35,885 nucleotides of DNA from Mycobacterium sp. (GTDB lineage Bacteria > Actinomycetota > Actinomycetes > Mycobacteriales > Mycobacteriaceae): positions 1 to 35,885 of the forward strand of contig JAOPWC010000068.1 in the NCBI GenBank assembly GCA_025965895.1, written 5' to 3'. Within the stretch, counting starts at the first letter, position 1; every line of letters begins with the position of its first letter. The notes beneath the pieces are model-generated. The model saw nothing but the letters and a program-made list of their open reading frames with translations. It was not told the DNA's origin and ran no database searches. Of the stretch, positions 1 to 7,984 are shown one piece after another. A program made the position numbers and the translations under genes.

Positions 1-2
1 CA

Positions 3-893
3 CCGGTGGTGCTGAGCAACATCGCGGCGCGGACATCGAAGATCGGATTGTTCACCGCGGTGACGACGTTGAGTCTGCTCGATCCGGTCCGCGCATTCGA
101 GGACTATTCGACGCTCGACAACCTGTCCGGCGGGCGGCTCGAACTGATCATCGGCAAGGGTAACGGCGCGGCGCAGGCCGAGTTGTTTCACGTGACCACC
201 GCCGATCAATGGAGCCGCAATCGCGAAGGCTACGAGCTGTTCCGCATGCTGTGGGACAACGAGCATGTGACGTGGTCTGGCCGGTTCCGTCCGCCTCTCG
301 TCAACGCCAAGGCACTTCCCCGGCCGCTGCAGAGGCGAATTCGGATCTGGCACGGCAGCGCGACGAGCAAGGATTCCGTCGAGCTTGCCGCACGCTACGG
401 TGACCCAATCTTCTCCGCCAACGTGACCAACTCCATCGAGCCCTACGCCGAGCTGGTGCGTCACTACCGGCAGCGGTGGGAGTTCTACGGCCACCGACCC
501 GTGGACGCCTTGGTCGGCGCGGGAACTGCCGGGTTCTACGTCGCTCCGACCTCACAGCAAGCGGTGGCCGAGTACCGGCTTACGTTCGAGTCACGTTTGG
601 CGGCGCAGCGGCGAGCCGGGATTTCAGTGGTGTTCGACTCGGTCGAAGATCTCGTAGACCGTAGCTCGGCGTTGATTGGTAGCCCCCAGCAAGTGATCGA
701 CAAGGTGGGTCGCTACCACGAGCAGCTTGGTCACGAGGTGATCCACCTCAGTGCCGATGCCGACGGTGTGACGGTCAGCCAACGGCGTCGCAGCCTCGAA
801 CAGTTTCAGTCCGACGTCGCCCCCGTTCTTCGTGAGCGGATTCCGAGCAGGCCGCTCGTCTCGCAGTCGACTCCGAAAGAGGTTGCGCTATGA
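3..893 (+). CDS. LLM-class flavin-dependent oxidoreductase (5' partial)
   Basis: This is a bacterial luciferase-like (LLM) flavin oxidoreductase, a TIM-barrel enzyme that uses reduced FMN or F420 to oxidise small organic substrates. The visible segment opens inside the conserved barrel core: SNIAARTSKIGLFTAV is the usual strand near residue 70 of the family, followed by DPVRAFEDYSTLDNLSGGRLELIIGKGN, here split by the family's typical LD.LS.GR motif. About 295 residues remain against a usual 340-380, so the reading frame enters from outside the window and the GTG at position 6 is not the real start. The C-terminus is intact, and its stop overlaps the next start as ATGA. It is the first of three related monooxygenase genes, so a shared catabolic pathway is likely. 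The substrate cannot be read from the sequence. Confidence 0.85.
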   Translation, partial: PVVLSNIAARTSKIGLFTAVTTLSLLDPVRAFEDYSTLDNLSGGRLELIIGKGNGAAQAELFHVTTADQWSRNREGYELFRMLWDNEHVTWSGRFRPPLVNAKALPRPLQRRIRIWHGSATSKDSVELAARYGDPIFSANVTNSIEPYAELVRHYRQRWEFYGHRPVDALVGAGTAGFYVAPTSQQAVAEYRLTFESRLAAQRRAGISVVFDSVEDLVDRSSALIGSPQQVIDKVGRYHEQLGHEVIHLSADADGVTVSQRRRSLEQFQSDVAPVLRERIPSRPLVSQSTPKEVAL

Positions 894-1948
894 GTGTTTT
901 CGCGCTGTGTATCGAATTGGACGGCGAGGGAAACCATCCGGCCGCATGGCGCCGTGCGCACCATCCGCCGAGCGAGTCGCTGACCGGGCCAACACTGACC
1001 CAGAAGGTGCGTGCGGCCGAGAATGCGGGCTTCACGTTGGCGACGTTCGAGGATTCGATCCTGCCGCCGAGGGGCGGAATCAGGGGACGCGTCGACGCGG
1101 TCAACCGGGCGTCGTTCGTCGCCGCGACGACGTCGACGATCGGCCTGGTTCCGGTCGTCGAGACCACGTACGCCGAGCCGTTCCACACGTCGTCGCAGCT
1201 GGCCACCCTCGACTACTCCTCACGCGGTCGCGGTGGCTGGATCGCCGCTCGCGTCGACGATCCCGCGGCAGGGAGGGCGTGGGGCAGGCCGGTCTTCGCC
1301 GAGACGGTCGACCTGGACCGCGAGCAGCGGGACTCCATCACTGTGGTGCGCAGCCTGTGGGATTCGTGGGAGGACGATGCCGTCATCCGCGACTACGCGA
1401 GCGGCCGATTCCTGGATCGGGACAAGCTGCACTACGTCGACTTCGAGGGTGAGTCGTTCACGGTGAAGGGGCCGGCCATCGTCCCGAGACCGCCGCAGGG
1501 CCAATTGGTCGTGTTCGGTGCCGAGGCCGATCGCGAGCAGGTCGACGTCGTCCTGGTCACCGAGACGGATTGCGACACGGCGGTCGATGCAGCGAGCCGC
1601 CGCCGGGGGCTGACGTTCGTCGAGATCGACGTCACGCTAGACACACCGCACGCCTCTGCCGCGGACCGCCTCGCCGTGCTGAACCGACACGAGCCGGCCG
1701 CTCACAGCCCGCGGCTCGAATACACCGGCACGACAATCGGATTCGTTGGACTGCTAACTGAGCTCGCCAGCCACGCCGATGGCGTGCGTCTGTTCCCCAC
1801 GGTGATCGACGAGGATCTGCCTGCTCTCGCCCGGTACGTCCTTCCCGCATTGTTCAAGTCGGGCGTGGCACATAGACCGGTACCCGGGTCGTCGCTACGG
1901 GGCAACCTCGGTCTCGCTCGGCCCACCAACCGCTACTCGAAGGCCTGA
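890..1948 (+). CDS. LLM-class flavin-dependent oxidoreductase (NtaA/SnaA-like)
   Basis: A 352-residue LLM flavoprotein, translationally coupled to the upstream LLM gene by an ATGA overlap. The N-terminal half shows barrel features: KVRAAENAGFTLATFEDS, then a strand with TSTIGLVPVVETTYAEPFH, then LATLDYSSRGRGGW, the counterpart of the LD.LS.GR.GW motif in the NtaA/SnaA/DszA subgroup. SITVVRSLWDSWEDDAV matches the usual WDSW helix of that subgroup. The C-terminal third is less conserved and ends in a LRGNLGLARP tail, which the next gene also carries (LRGHLGLREP). That shared tail suggests the two proteins are paralogues or work together. The length is shorter than the roughly 440 residues of true NtaA. 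The substrate is unknown. Confidence 0.85.
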   Translation: MSVFALCIELDGEGNHPAAWRRAHHPPSESLTGPTLTQKVRAAENAGFTLATFEDSILPPRGGIRGRVDAVNRASFVAATTSTIGLVPVVETTYAEPFHTSSQLATLDYSSRGRGGWIAARVDDPAAGRAWGRPVFAETVDLDREQRDSITVVRSLWDSWEDDAVIRDYASGRFLDRDKLHYVDFEGESFTVKGPAIVPRPPQGQLVVFGAEADREQVDVVLVTETDCDTAVDAASRRRGLTFVEIDVTLDTPHASAADRLAVLNRHEPAAHSPRLEYTGTTIGFVGLLTELASHADGVRLFPTVIDEDLPALARYVLPALFKSGVAHRPVPGSSLRGNLGLARPTNRYSKA

Positions 1949-1956
1949 ATTCGCAT

Positions 1957-3354
1957 ATGAGCTCTTCCGAAACACCCCGCCCCCACGCGCACGTGCACTT
2001 CGGTGTCTTCTTCCAAGGCGTCAACCACACGACAATCTGGTCGGATCCAGCGAGCGGTTCTCAGATCGACTTCGAGACCTTCCGTCGCGTCATCACGACC
2101 GCCGAGCGCGGACTGTTCGACGCCTTCTTCCTCGGTGAGGGTCTGCGACTACGGGAGCAGGACGGCAAGATCCTGGATCTCGACATCGCCGGTCGCCCCG
2201 ACGCCATCGCGCAATTGGCCGCGCTGGCAGGCATCACCGAGCACATCGGTCTCGTCGCCACGCAGAACACCACCTACAACGAACCGGGAGAATTGGCCCG
2301 GCGTCTGGCAGGTCTGGACGTTCTCTCTTGGGGCCGGGCGGGCTGGAACGCTGTCACGACAGACAACGCGTGGACCGGGGAGAACTTCCGACGCCGCGGG
2401 TTCCTCGATCACGAACTGAGGTACGAACGGGCCGGTCAGTTCATTCGCGCGGCCCGCGTGATCTGGGATTCGTGGGCCGACGATGCGATCGCGACCTCCA
2501 CCGACAGTGAGGTCTGGGCGAATCCAGATGCCGTACAGCACCTCGCACGCTCGACGTCGCAGTTCGACATCTCGCTCGACGCGACGTTACCGCGCAGCCC
2601 CCAGGGGCATCCGGTGATCTTCCAGGCCGGAGATTCGCCGAAGGGCCGGGACTTTGCCGCAGCCAATGCCGATGTCATCTTCTCGCGCCACGGCACGCAC
2701 TTCGACGACGCGCTCACGTTCGCCGACGACATTCGCGCCCGTCTGCTCGCGGCGGGCAGGCCAGCGGACGACATCAAGATCCTGCCGGGGACTCAGATCG
2801 TGCTGGCGGAGAAGACGTCGGAGGTAGAAGAGAAGAGACGCTGGGTTCTCGCCGGCCAGTACACCGGGCGGACTGCGTTGTCCCTCGTAGGTCAGGTTTG
2901 GGGACGTGACCTCTCCGACCTCGACCCCGACGGTCCACTCCCGCAGGACGATCCGGTACCCGCACCGATCTCGGTGACCCGCGGCGCGGCTCGGGACGGC
3001 AAGGATCCGATCGCCGTCGCCCAGGAGTGGCGTGCGCTCGCAGAGGCCAAAAACCTCTCGCTACGCGAAGTCGCCATTGAAACGTCGCAGCGTTCGGGAT
3101 TCGTGGGTACGCCGGGCCAGGTTGCCGACGAACTCACCCGCTGGGTACGTGCCGGCGCGACCGACGGCTTCCTCATCTCGCCGTACATCGTGCCCGGCGG
3201 AGTCGACGAAATCGTCGACTGGTTGGTGCCCGAGCTGCAGGAACGCGGTGCCTACCGGACCGAGTACACGTCGACGACCCTGCGCGGTCACCTCGGACTT
3301 CGTGAACCGCTGACGCGAAGACAGAGCGGTGAGACCAGCAGCGCCGCAGGTTAG
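1957..3354 (+). CDS. NtaA/DmoA-family FMN-dependent monooxygenase
   Basis: A 465-residue protein of full family length for NtaA/SnaA/SoxA/DszA two-component flavin monooxygenases. These take FMNH2 from a separate reductase and oxidise nitrilotriacetate, sulfur heterocycles, dimethyl sulfide and similar compounds. Landmarks in order are GVNHTTIWSDP near the start, ERGLFDAFFLGEGL, TEHIGLVATQNTTYNEP, LDVLSWGRAGWNAVT (the signature LD.LS.GR.GWN..T), RYERAGQFIRAARVIWDSW, and PQGHPVIFQAGDSPKGRDFA. The C-terminal FVGTPGQVADELTRWV is also typical. It starts 8 bases after the previous stop, with a weak AAGG upstream. No flavin reductase lies in the visible part of the cluster; one may lie upstream of the window. 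Confidence 0.9.
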   Translation: MSSSETPRPHAHVHFGVFFQGVNHTTIWSDPASGSQIDFETFRRVITTAERGLFDAFFLGEGLRLREQDGKILDLDIAGRPDAIAQLAALAGITEHIGLVATQNTTYNEPGELARRLAGLDVLSWGRAGWNAVTTDNAWTGENFRRRGFLDHELRYERAGQFIRAARVIWDSWADDAIATSTDSEVWANPDAVQHLARSTSQFDISLDATLPRSPQGHPVIFQAGDSPKGRDFAAANADVIFSRHGTHFDDALTFADDIRARLLAAGRPADDIKILPGTQIVLAEKTSEVEEKRRWVLAGQYTGRTALSLVGQVWGRDLSDLDPDGPLPQDDPVPAPISVTRGAARDGKDPIAVAQEWRALAEAKNLSLREVAIETSQRSGFVGTPGQVADELTRWVRAGATDGFLISPYIVPGGVDEIVDWLVPELQERGAYRTEYTSTTLRGHLGLREPLTRRQSGETSSAAG

Positions 3355-3407
3355 CTCGTCGACCTCGTCCATGTCACTCATGCGACCCAAGAAGGAGTGC
3401 GTGAATC

Positions 3408-4172
3408 ATGACCATCGCCGGGGATACGGCAGCAGGAACGTTCGAAGCTGCGTGGTACGAGTGGCACAGTGAACGCGAACGCTACTACGGTGACCCGCTC
3501 GGGTGGGTGAGCATCACCGGTTTGTACTGGCTCACCGAAGAATTCGAGACTGTCGCTGACCTTCCGGGTCGTTGGCGAGCGGACGCCGATGCGGTGTACG
3601 TCCAGGGCATCGACGGAACCGAACGGATCGAACCGGCCGAGGGCGCACCAGGAGTGCTCGTCGAGGCCGGGATTCGCCGTATCGAGGTGATTCGCCGAAC
3701 CGGCTCGGTTGCGTTGCGCGTACACGATCCAAAGTCTCCGCACCTGCAGGCCTACAACGGCATTCCCGCCTACGCACCGAGGGAACAGTGGCGTGTCACC
3801 GGCGCGTTCACGCCGTATCAGCAGCCGAAGATCGTCACAACGGGCGCCGTCGTCGAAGGACTCGAGCACCACCACAATGCCATTGGCGTCATCGACTTCG
3901 AACTGGCCGGTGCCCCATTGCAGCTCGTCGCCTTCGGTGGCTCCGCGGACGGGTTGCATGTGCTGTTCACCGACGCCACCAGCGGCGTGACGACATACCC
4001 TGCCGCCAGGTCACTCTTCACCGTACCGGGCGCCGACGGGACGGTGATGCTCGACTTCAACCGAGCGTCGAACCTGCCGTGCGCGTTCACCGACTACGCG
4101 ACGTGCCCGGTGGCACCAGCCGAGAACAGGCTCCCCGTTGCTCTCGAAGCCGGCGAGAAGAATCCGCGATGA
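3408..4172 (+). CDS. DUF1684 domain-containing protein
   Basis: A 254-residue protein matching DUF1684. The N-terminal WYEWHSERERYYGDPLGW and SITGLYWL, and the central LEHHHNAIGVIDFELAG followed by LQLVAFGG, are characteristic. The C-terminal FNRASNLPCAFTDYATCPV is the usual conserved end, and near-family Pro/Asn residues lie close to the stop. There is no signal peptide or membrane segment, so it is expected to be cytosolic. A good Shine-Dalgarno (AAGGAG) precedes the ATG by about 10 bases. The biochemical function of DUF1684 is not established. Its place directly after three flavin monooxygenases suggests an accessory role in the same catabolic route. The stop codon overlaps the start of a broken LLM gene (ATGA). 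Confidence 0.85.
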   Translation: MTIAGDTAAGTFEAAWYEWHSERERYYGDPLGWVSITGLYWLTEEFETVADLPGRWRADADAVYVQGIDGTERIEPAEGAPGVLVEAGIRRIEVIRRTGSVALRVHDPKSPHLQAYNGIPAYAPREQWRVTGAFTPYQQPKIVTTGAVVEGLEHHHNAIGVIDFELAGAPLQLVAFGGSADGLHVLFTDATSGVTTYPAARSLFTVPGADGTVMLDFNRASNLPCAFTDYATCPVAPAENRLPVALEAGEKNPR

Positions 4173-4258
4173 GTCGGGTGCCGCTGGCTGTCTTGGACCT
4201 CTCGCCGATCAGCGAAGGTTCCACGGCCCGGCAGGCTCTGCAGAACAGCTCCATTTGA
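4169..4258 (+). pseudogene. LLM oxidoreductase N-terminal remnant
   Basis: An ATG overlapping the DUF1684 stop opens a 29-codon frame beginning MSRVPLAVLDLSPI and continuing SEGSTARQALQNS. This closely resembles the N-terminus of another LLM subgroup (PLSVLDLSPV..G.....AL.NS.DLA). The frame then meets a stop and the rest of the barrel is absent. The next 110 bases before the convergent hydrolase show no clear continuation in any frame. It is best read as the 5' stump of a fourth flavin monooxygenase gene removed by deletion. Confidence rests on the short but recognisable N-terminal motif and the native-looking ATGA coupling. Confidence 0.6.
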
Positions 4259-4367
4259 GCGGCCGCCAGCTTGATCGGTGACGGCCTCTGGATGTGACCG
4301 ATCCGGCGGCGCTCATGAAGCGCAAACACGTGGTTCACGACGCGTTGCAAATCTTGGGATACGCCGC

Positions 4368-5213
4368 TCAGACGGGGTGGGCGGCGAACCATTCGAGCAG
4401 CAGGTCGGCCACTGCTTCGGGTTGCTCGTCGAGCATCCAGTGGGACACTCCGTGCAGGGTCTCGAAGCGGTACTCGCCGCTGACGTGGCGGCCGCAGTCG
4501 CGAGCACCCTTGCCGAGCACGGCTTTGTCACCGTCGCTCCACACGTACATCGTCGGGACCCCGATCTTGGTCCCGACGCTGCGCATGTCCGACAGCGGGA
4601 TCGCGCGGTACCAGTTGAGGGCGGCGGTCAATGCGCCAGGCTCGGCCATCGCGCGCGCGTCGCGGTCGGCGGCCCCACGTGACTGCTTGCCCGACTGCAG
4701 GACCATCGAGAGTCGGGTGGCGCTGCCTTGCCTGCCCAGGAGGAACCGCTCAGGGATGCGGGGCAACTGGAAAACGTACATGTACCAGGACGCGAGACCC
4801 TGCCGGCTCGTTGCGAGCGCCTTGAGGAACGCAGCGGGGTGTGGCACTGACAGCGGTGACACCGTCGCAAGGCGCTCGGGCATCTGCGCGGCAGCGCCCC
4901 ACGCCACGGTGGCACCCCAGTCGTGCCCGACGAGGTGAACCCGCTGCGCGCCGCTCGCGTCGATCAGCGCGCGGACGTCCTCGACGAGTTCGGACGGGCG
5001 GTAGTCGCGGCGGCGGGTCGGCCGGGCACCGCGGGAGTAACCCCGCTGGTTGGGCGCGAGGCAGCGGAACCCCTGTGCGGTGAGCCGGGGGATGACAGCG
5101 TTCCAGCTCGTATTGAGCTGAGGAAAGCCGTGCAACAGCACAACCACCGGCCCGTCGGCCGGACCGGCATCAACGACGTCAAAGACGAGCTCACCGCGGC
5201 GGAACTGCTCCAT
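4368..5213 (-). CDS. Alpha/beta hydrolase (epoxide hydrolase-like)
   Basis: A 281-residue alpha/beta-hydrolase. Motifs in order are VVVLLHGFPQLNTSW (HGFP oxyanion-hole strand), APNQRGYSRGARP (the epoxide hydrolase/haloalkane dehalogenase DQRGYG-type motif), and HLVGHDWGATVAWGAA, where the nucleophile elbow G-H-D-W-G has Asp as nucleophile, as in epoxide hydrolases and dehalogenases. Near the C-terminus VPTMYVWSDGDKAV supplies the acid and GVSHWMLDEQP the catalytic His. No signal peptide is seen, so it should be cytosolic. It runs convergently with the flavin monooxygenase cluster and is followed on the same strand upstream by a TetR gene. The substrate is unknown; hydrolysis of a small epoxide or ester is the family-based guess. 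Confidence 0.9.
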   Translation of the reverse strand: MEQFRRGELVFDVVDAGPADGPVVVLLHGFPQLNTSWNAVIPRLTAQGFRCLAPNQRGYSRGARPTRRRDYRPSELVEDVRALIDASGAQRVHLVGHDWGATVAWGAAAQMPERLATVSPLSVPHPAAFLKALATSRQGLASWYMYVFQLPRIPERFLLGRQGSATRLSMVLQSGKQSRGAADRDARAMAEPGALTAALNWYRAIPLSDMRSVGTKIGVPTMYVWSDGDKAVLGKGARDCGRHVSGEYRFETLHGVSHWMLDEQPEAVADLLLEWFAAHPV

Positions 5214-5265
5214 GCGCTCAGCATTACATTTCTTCGTGAATGACTGCTAGCGAGACTCTTGTACA

Positions 5266-5306
5266 CGAGCCCGAGGGGTACTACCGTTGGTAGTAGTTGT
5301 GGCTCG
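5266..5306. other. Nested inverted repeat between TetR and hydrolase genes
   Basis: TACTACC at 5279-5285 and GGTAGTA at 5289-5295 form perfect 7-bp arms around GTT. They are flanked by an outer pair, CGAGCC at 5266-5271 and GGCTCG at 5301-5306. The element lies 53-93 bases before the hydrolase start and about 190 bases past the TetR stop. It could be an operator for the hydrolase promoter or a terminator-like hairpin after the TetR gene. There is no U-tract, so I prefer operator or structured leader. The remaining stretch between the two genes (5214-5494) shows nothing else I can name. Confidence 0.4.
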
Positions 5307-5494
5307 GGGTGACCGGCACAGAGATTAGGTGCTGGGTGATATGACCGACCGGTCCGCCGGTCGACCCACGGATTGGGACCGAATCTTCCGTTGGGCGGCA
5401 CAAGTGCAAACCAAGTGCAGTCATCAGTGAAACACGAAGCCCACGTCAGCTGCGCAATCCCAAGGGCGGAGCGTGGGGTAGATGATCTGGTTGC

Positions 5495-6085
5495 CTAGCG
5501 CATCGTTTCCCGTCTGCTGGTGAACTCATTGACGAGCAGCTGGAGACGCTCCGAGTCGTAGCCAGGGCGTAGTCGGCCGGCACGGGTAAGGGTGACCAGT
5601 CCGTGCAGCGCGGCCCAGAACAGCTCGGTGAGCGCATCCGCGTCATGCTCGTCAGCGACCACGCCGACCGCTTGGCGCAGCTCGGCGAAGGCCGCCGTCA
5701 GCTGAGGCGGTGTGTCTTGGGCGGCGAAGCGCAAGGTGGTCGCACGGGTGAACATCGCGTCGTAAACGGCCGGGTTGTCGCGGGCAAAGTCGAGGTAGGC
5801 GTGTGCGATCCGGGTCAGGGCGTCGCTGGCCGTGCCGGCGCGGGAGCGGGCGGCCCGAATCACATCCGCGAGCTCGCCGAACCCGTCGATGGCGACGGCC
5901 TCAGCGATTTGTTCCATGCCGGTGAAGTGCTTGTACAACACAGGCTGGCTGTATTCGATCTCGGTGGACAGCCGACGCGTGGTGACGGCATCCCAGCCTT
6001 CGGCCTCGGCCAACTTGCGGGCCTTTGTGATGATCAGCCGTCGGCGGGCGGCCCGCTCACGCTCACGGCGATCCTCGTTGGCCAT
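5495..6085 (-). CDS. TetR/AcrR-family transcriptional regulator
   Basis: A TetR-family repressor of 196 residues when started at the ATG at 6085, which gives the canonical short N-terminus MANEDRRERERAARR. An upstream TTG start is possible but would put a hydrophobic leader in front of the domain and run through the operator region. The DNA-binding segment is IITKARKLAEAEGWDAVT, followed by TRRLSTEIEYSQPVLYKHF with the YxHF motif. The remainder is a helical ligand-binding domain with ALHGLVTLTRAGRL near the end. It is divergent from a four-gene operon, and three palindromic TAGC-N3-GCTA sites lie between the two starts, one of them 9 bases before this ATG. That layout predicts repression of the operon and autorepression. 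Confidence 0.92.
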   Translation of the reverse strand: MANEDRRERERAARRRLIITKARKLAEAEGWDAVTTRRLSTEIEYSQPVLYKHFTGMEQIAEAVAIDGFGELADVIRAARSRAGTASDALTRIAHAYLDFARDNPAVYDAMFTRATTLRFAAQDTPPQLTAAFAELRQAVGVVADEHDADALTELFWAALHGLVTLTRAGRLRPGYDSERLQLLVNEFTSRRETMR

Positions 6086-6094
6086 ACCGCATGA

Positions 6095-6157
6095 TAGCAC
6101 CGCTAGAAGGACTAGCACTGCTATTGACACAGAACGAACAGAGGGTTAGCGTTGCTA
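6095..6157 (+). promoter_or_regulatory. Three-copy TetR operator cluster and divergent promoter
   Basis: Three copies of TAGC-N3-GCTA occur at 6095-6105 (TAGCACCGCTA), 6113-6123 (TAGCACTGCTA) and 6147-6157 (TAGCGTTGCTA). Starts are 18 and 34 bases apart. The first two also form a larger imperfect palindrome, 13-bp arms with 11 matches around AAGGA. A consensus-like TTGACA (-35) at 6124-6129 abuts copy 2, and with a 17-bp spacer a TAGCGT (-10) at 6147-6152 falls inside copy 3. A repressor bound there would cover both promoter elements of the rightward operon. Copy 1 sits 9 bases before the TetR ATG, in position for autoregulation. Confidence 0.75.
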
Positions 6158-6184
6158 GCAGTTACGACTGAGGGGAGTTACGAC

Positions 6185-6661
6185 ATGGCCTCGGACCTCA
6201 TCACCCGTGCCGCCGCACTGATCGCGGTGCTGGGTACCGCGGTGGTCTACGGCACCGACGTGTTTTGCGCGATCGTGCTGCGACCGGCTTTGGCGTTGGT
6301 CGACGACCGTGCCCTGGTCGCGGTGACGGGAAGCGTGCATCGATACGGAGACCGGCGAATGCCTGTGCCCGGGGTGCTCGGGGTTCTCGCCACCGCGACA
6401 AGCGCGGTGCTGGCCGCGGTGGCCGCACACTGGGCACAGGCGATCGCGGCGGCCGCCGCCCTGGTCCTGCTGTTGGTCTGGATTGTGCTCTACACACAGG
6501 TGAGCGCACCAATCAATCGACAACTGACAGCGGCCGCCGACGCCAGGCAGCCGCTACCGAATGGGCGTGTGCTGCAAGCAAAGTGGGACCGAATCATCAG
6601 CGCTCGTGCCATGCTGCAAGGTCTGGCAATGGCCGCCCTATGCGTGGCGCTGATGATCTGA
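6185..6661 (+). CDS. DUF1772 (anthrone oxygenase-like) membrane protein
   Basis: A 158-residue integral membrane protein with about four transmembrane helices. The first is ALIAVLGTAVVYGTDVFCAI, then the conserved VHRYGDRRMPVPGVLGVLAT loop, AAAAALVLLLVWIVLYTQV, and a last helix near the C-terminus. The pattern with NRQLTAAA and KWDRIISARAML fits DUF1772/anthrone-oxygenase-like proteins. The start was set at ATG 6185 because AGGGGAG lies 9 bases upstream; an earlier TTG at 6152 lies inside the operator. First gene of a TetR-controlled operon with NIPSNAP, DUF4267 and a PPOX-type flavoprotein. That mix of small membrane proteins and oxidoreductases suggests modification or detoxification of a hydrophobic compound, by inference only. 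Confidence 0.8.
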   Translation: MASDLITRAAALIAVLGTAVVYGTDVFCAIVLRPALALVDDRALVAVTGSVHRYGDRRMPVPGVLGVLATATSAVLAAVAAHWAQAIAAAAALVLLLVWIVLYTQVSAPINRQLTAAADARQPLPNGRVLQAKWDRIISARAMLQGLAMAALCVALMI

Positions 6662-6714
6662 CGCGCCCTCGCCCATGGATCCACACCAGCCGACATCAAC
6701 TGAAGGAGCACGGC

Positions 6715-7032
6715 ATGTTTCAGCTCAGGATCTACACCCTGCGGTCGCCCGAAGCCCTCCAGCGGTACGCGACGGTTCACTGGGCCCGCCACCTGGCAAC
6801 CTTCAAGACATTCGGGGTCACCACCCACGGTGTGTGGACAGAGCGAAGCGGCGGCGCGAATCGACTCGTCGCGCTGATCCGCTACCCACAGGGCGCCGAC
6901 CCCGAACAACTCACGCGGCATTGCATGACCAGCCCAGAATTCGCCGCCGACATGGCCGGCTTCAATGCCAACGAGATCGTCGGCGTTCAGTCGGTGCTGC
7001 TTGACCCGACATCATTCTCACCAATTCGCTGA
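6715..7032 (+). CDS. NIPSNAP-family protein
   Basis: A 105-residue ferredoxin-like alpha/beta protein matching NIPSNAP: it begins MFQLRIYTLRSPEALQRY, followed by VHWARHLATFKTFGVTTHGV and a second strand NRLVALIRYPQGADP. The C-terminal NANEIVGVQSVLLDPTSF is typical of the family, whose members bind small ligands or act as monooxygenase-like dimers. The start at 6715 is fixed by GAAGGAG seven bases upstream; an in-frame open stretch reaches further back but lies inside the DUF1772 gene in another frame. It is the second gene of the TetR-regulated operon. The exact role is not known. Confidence 0.8.
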   Translation: MFQLRIYTLRSPEALQRYATVHWARHLATFKTFGVTTHGVWTERSGGANRLVALIRYPQGADPEQLTRHCMTSPEFAADMAGFNANEIVGVQSVLLDPTSFSPIR

Positions 7033-7054
7033 CAAAACCCCAGGAGTGTTCGAC

Positions 7055-7435
7055 ATGACCGCCACGACCATCGCCTACACGCTCGCCGGACTCATCGGCG
7101 CGTGCATCATACTCATCGGCGCACGGTTTATTGTCGCGCCGCGCGTCGCGGCCGCCGGCTACGGTGTGCAACCAGATCTCGGCCAGCGATCCGCCGGCGC
7201 CTATTTGAGCGTCAAGGGCGTCCGCGACATCGTATCGGGGCTGTTCGTCTTCATTCTCATGGCCGCGGGTGCGACGCACCTGCTCGGTTGGGTGATACTG
7301 GCCGCCACGATCATTCCGCTCGCCGACGCGACCATCGTGCTCGGCAACGGCGGCCCCAAGTCAATCGCCTTGGGAGTCCATGGTCTCACCGCCGCCGTCA
7401 TGCTCATGACTTCTGCGCTCCTGCTCATTTCCTAG
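7055..7435 (+). CDS. DUF4267-type small membrane protein
   Basis: A 126-residue protein with four predicted membrane helices: IAYTLAGLIGACIILIGARF, IVSGLFVFILMAAGATHLLG, WVILAATIIPLADATIVLG and HGLTAAVMLMTSALLLI. The SVKGVRDIVSGLF loop between helices one and two and the PLADATIVL segment match DUF4267. CAGGAG lies about 8 bases before the ATG. It is the third gene of the operon that starts with DUF1772. Family function is unknown; the co-occurrence with a TetR regulator and oxidoreductases is common in actinobacteria and points to a small membrane accessory protein. Confidence 0.75.
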   Translation: MTATTIAYTLAGLIGACIILIGARFIVAPRVAAAGYGVQPDLGQRSAGAYLSVKGVRDIVSGLFVFILMAAGATHLLGWVILAATIIPLADATIVLGNGGPKSIALGVHGLTAAVMLMTSALLLIS

Positions 7436-7448
7436 GAAGGAGGAAACT

Positions 7449-7844
7449 GTGCCCGCGACGTTCACCGACATCGCAAAATCCCGCTACGTCCTGCTGACCA
7501 CATTCACGAAAAACGGTCGACCCAAACCCACGCCGATCTGGGTGGCGCCCAACGATGATCGGCTGCTAGCGATCACCGGCGCCGACTCGTGGAAGGTCAA
7601 GCGCATCCGCAAAAACCCCCAGGTCACACTCTCGGCCTGCAATCTGCGCGGAAAACCCACAAGCGAATCAGTGCAAGCCGTCGCTACCGTCCTCGACGAG
7701 TCCGAAACGGCCGACGCGCACCGGGCCATCGTCAAGCGATACGGACTTATCGGACAGATGTTCAACCTCTACAACCGCCTCCGCGGCAACCACCTCGCCG
7801 ATGTCGGGATAGAGATCAAACCCGTCGCTGCTTCCCGCCGCTGA
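7449..7844 (+). CDS. PPOX-class F420-dependent flavin oxidoreductase
   Basis: A 131-residue split beta-barrel flavoprotein of the pyridoxamine-5'-phosphate oxidase-like group, in mycobacteria usually binding F420 (FDOR-B). Diagnostic segments are FTDIAKSRYVLLTTFTKNGRPKPTPIWV at the N-terminus (the PTPIWVAP strand), then DSWKVKRIRKNPQVTLSAC, and TVLDESETADAHRAIVKRYG. The start is GTG preceded by a strong AGGAAGGAGG, 6 bases away and 13 bases after the DUF4267 stop. Likely reaction: F420H2-dependent reduction, or F420/FMN binding, of an unknown small molecule. It is the last gene of the TetR-controlled operon, which is then followed by a damaged insertion element. Confidence 0.85.
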   Translation: MPATFTDIAKSRYVLLTTFTKNGRPKPTPIWVAPNDDRLLAITGADSWKVKRIRKNPQVTLSACNLRGKPTSESVQAVATVLDESETADAHRAIVKRYGLIGQMFNLYNRLRGNHLADVGIEIKPVAASRR

Positions 7845-7984
7845 CTTGGCGGCCACGTCTAGTTCCGGACTGGCCGACCTGTCTCTAGAGAACTCCGACA
7901 GTTCTTCCGGGCGTTCGACGCCGATCGTTTCCGCAGCTCACGCAGTCTCGTTTCCTGTCTCACATGGCGACCCGATCCAGGTCG

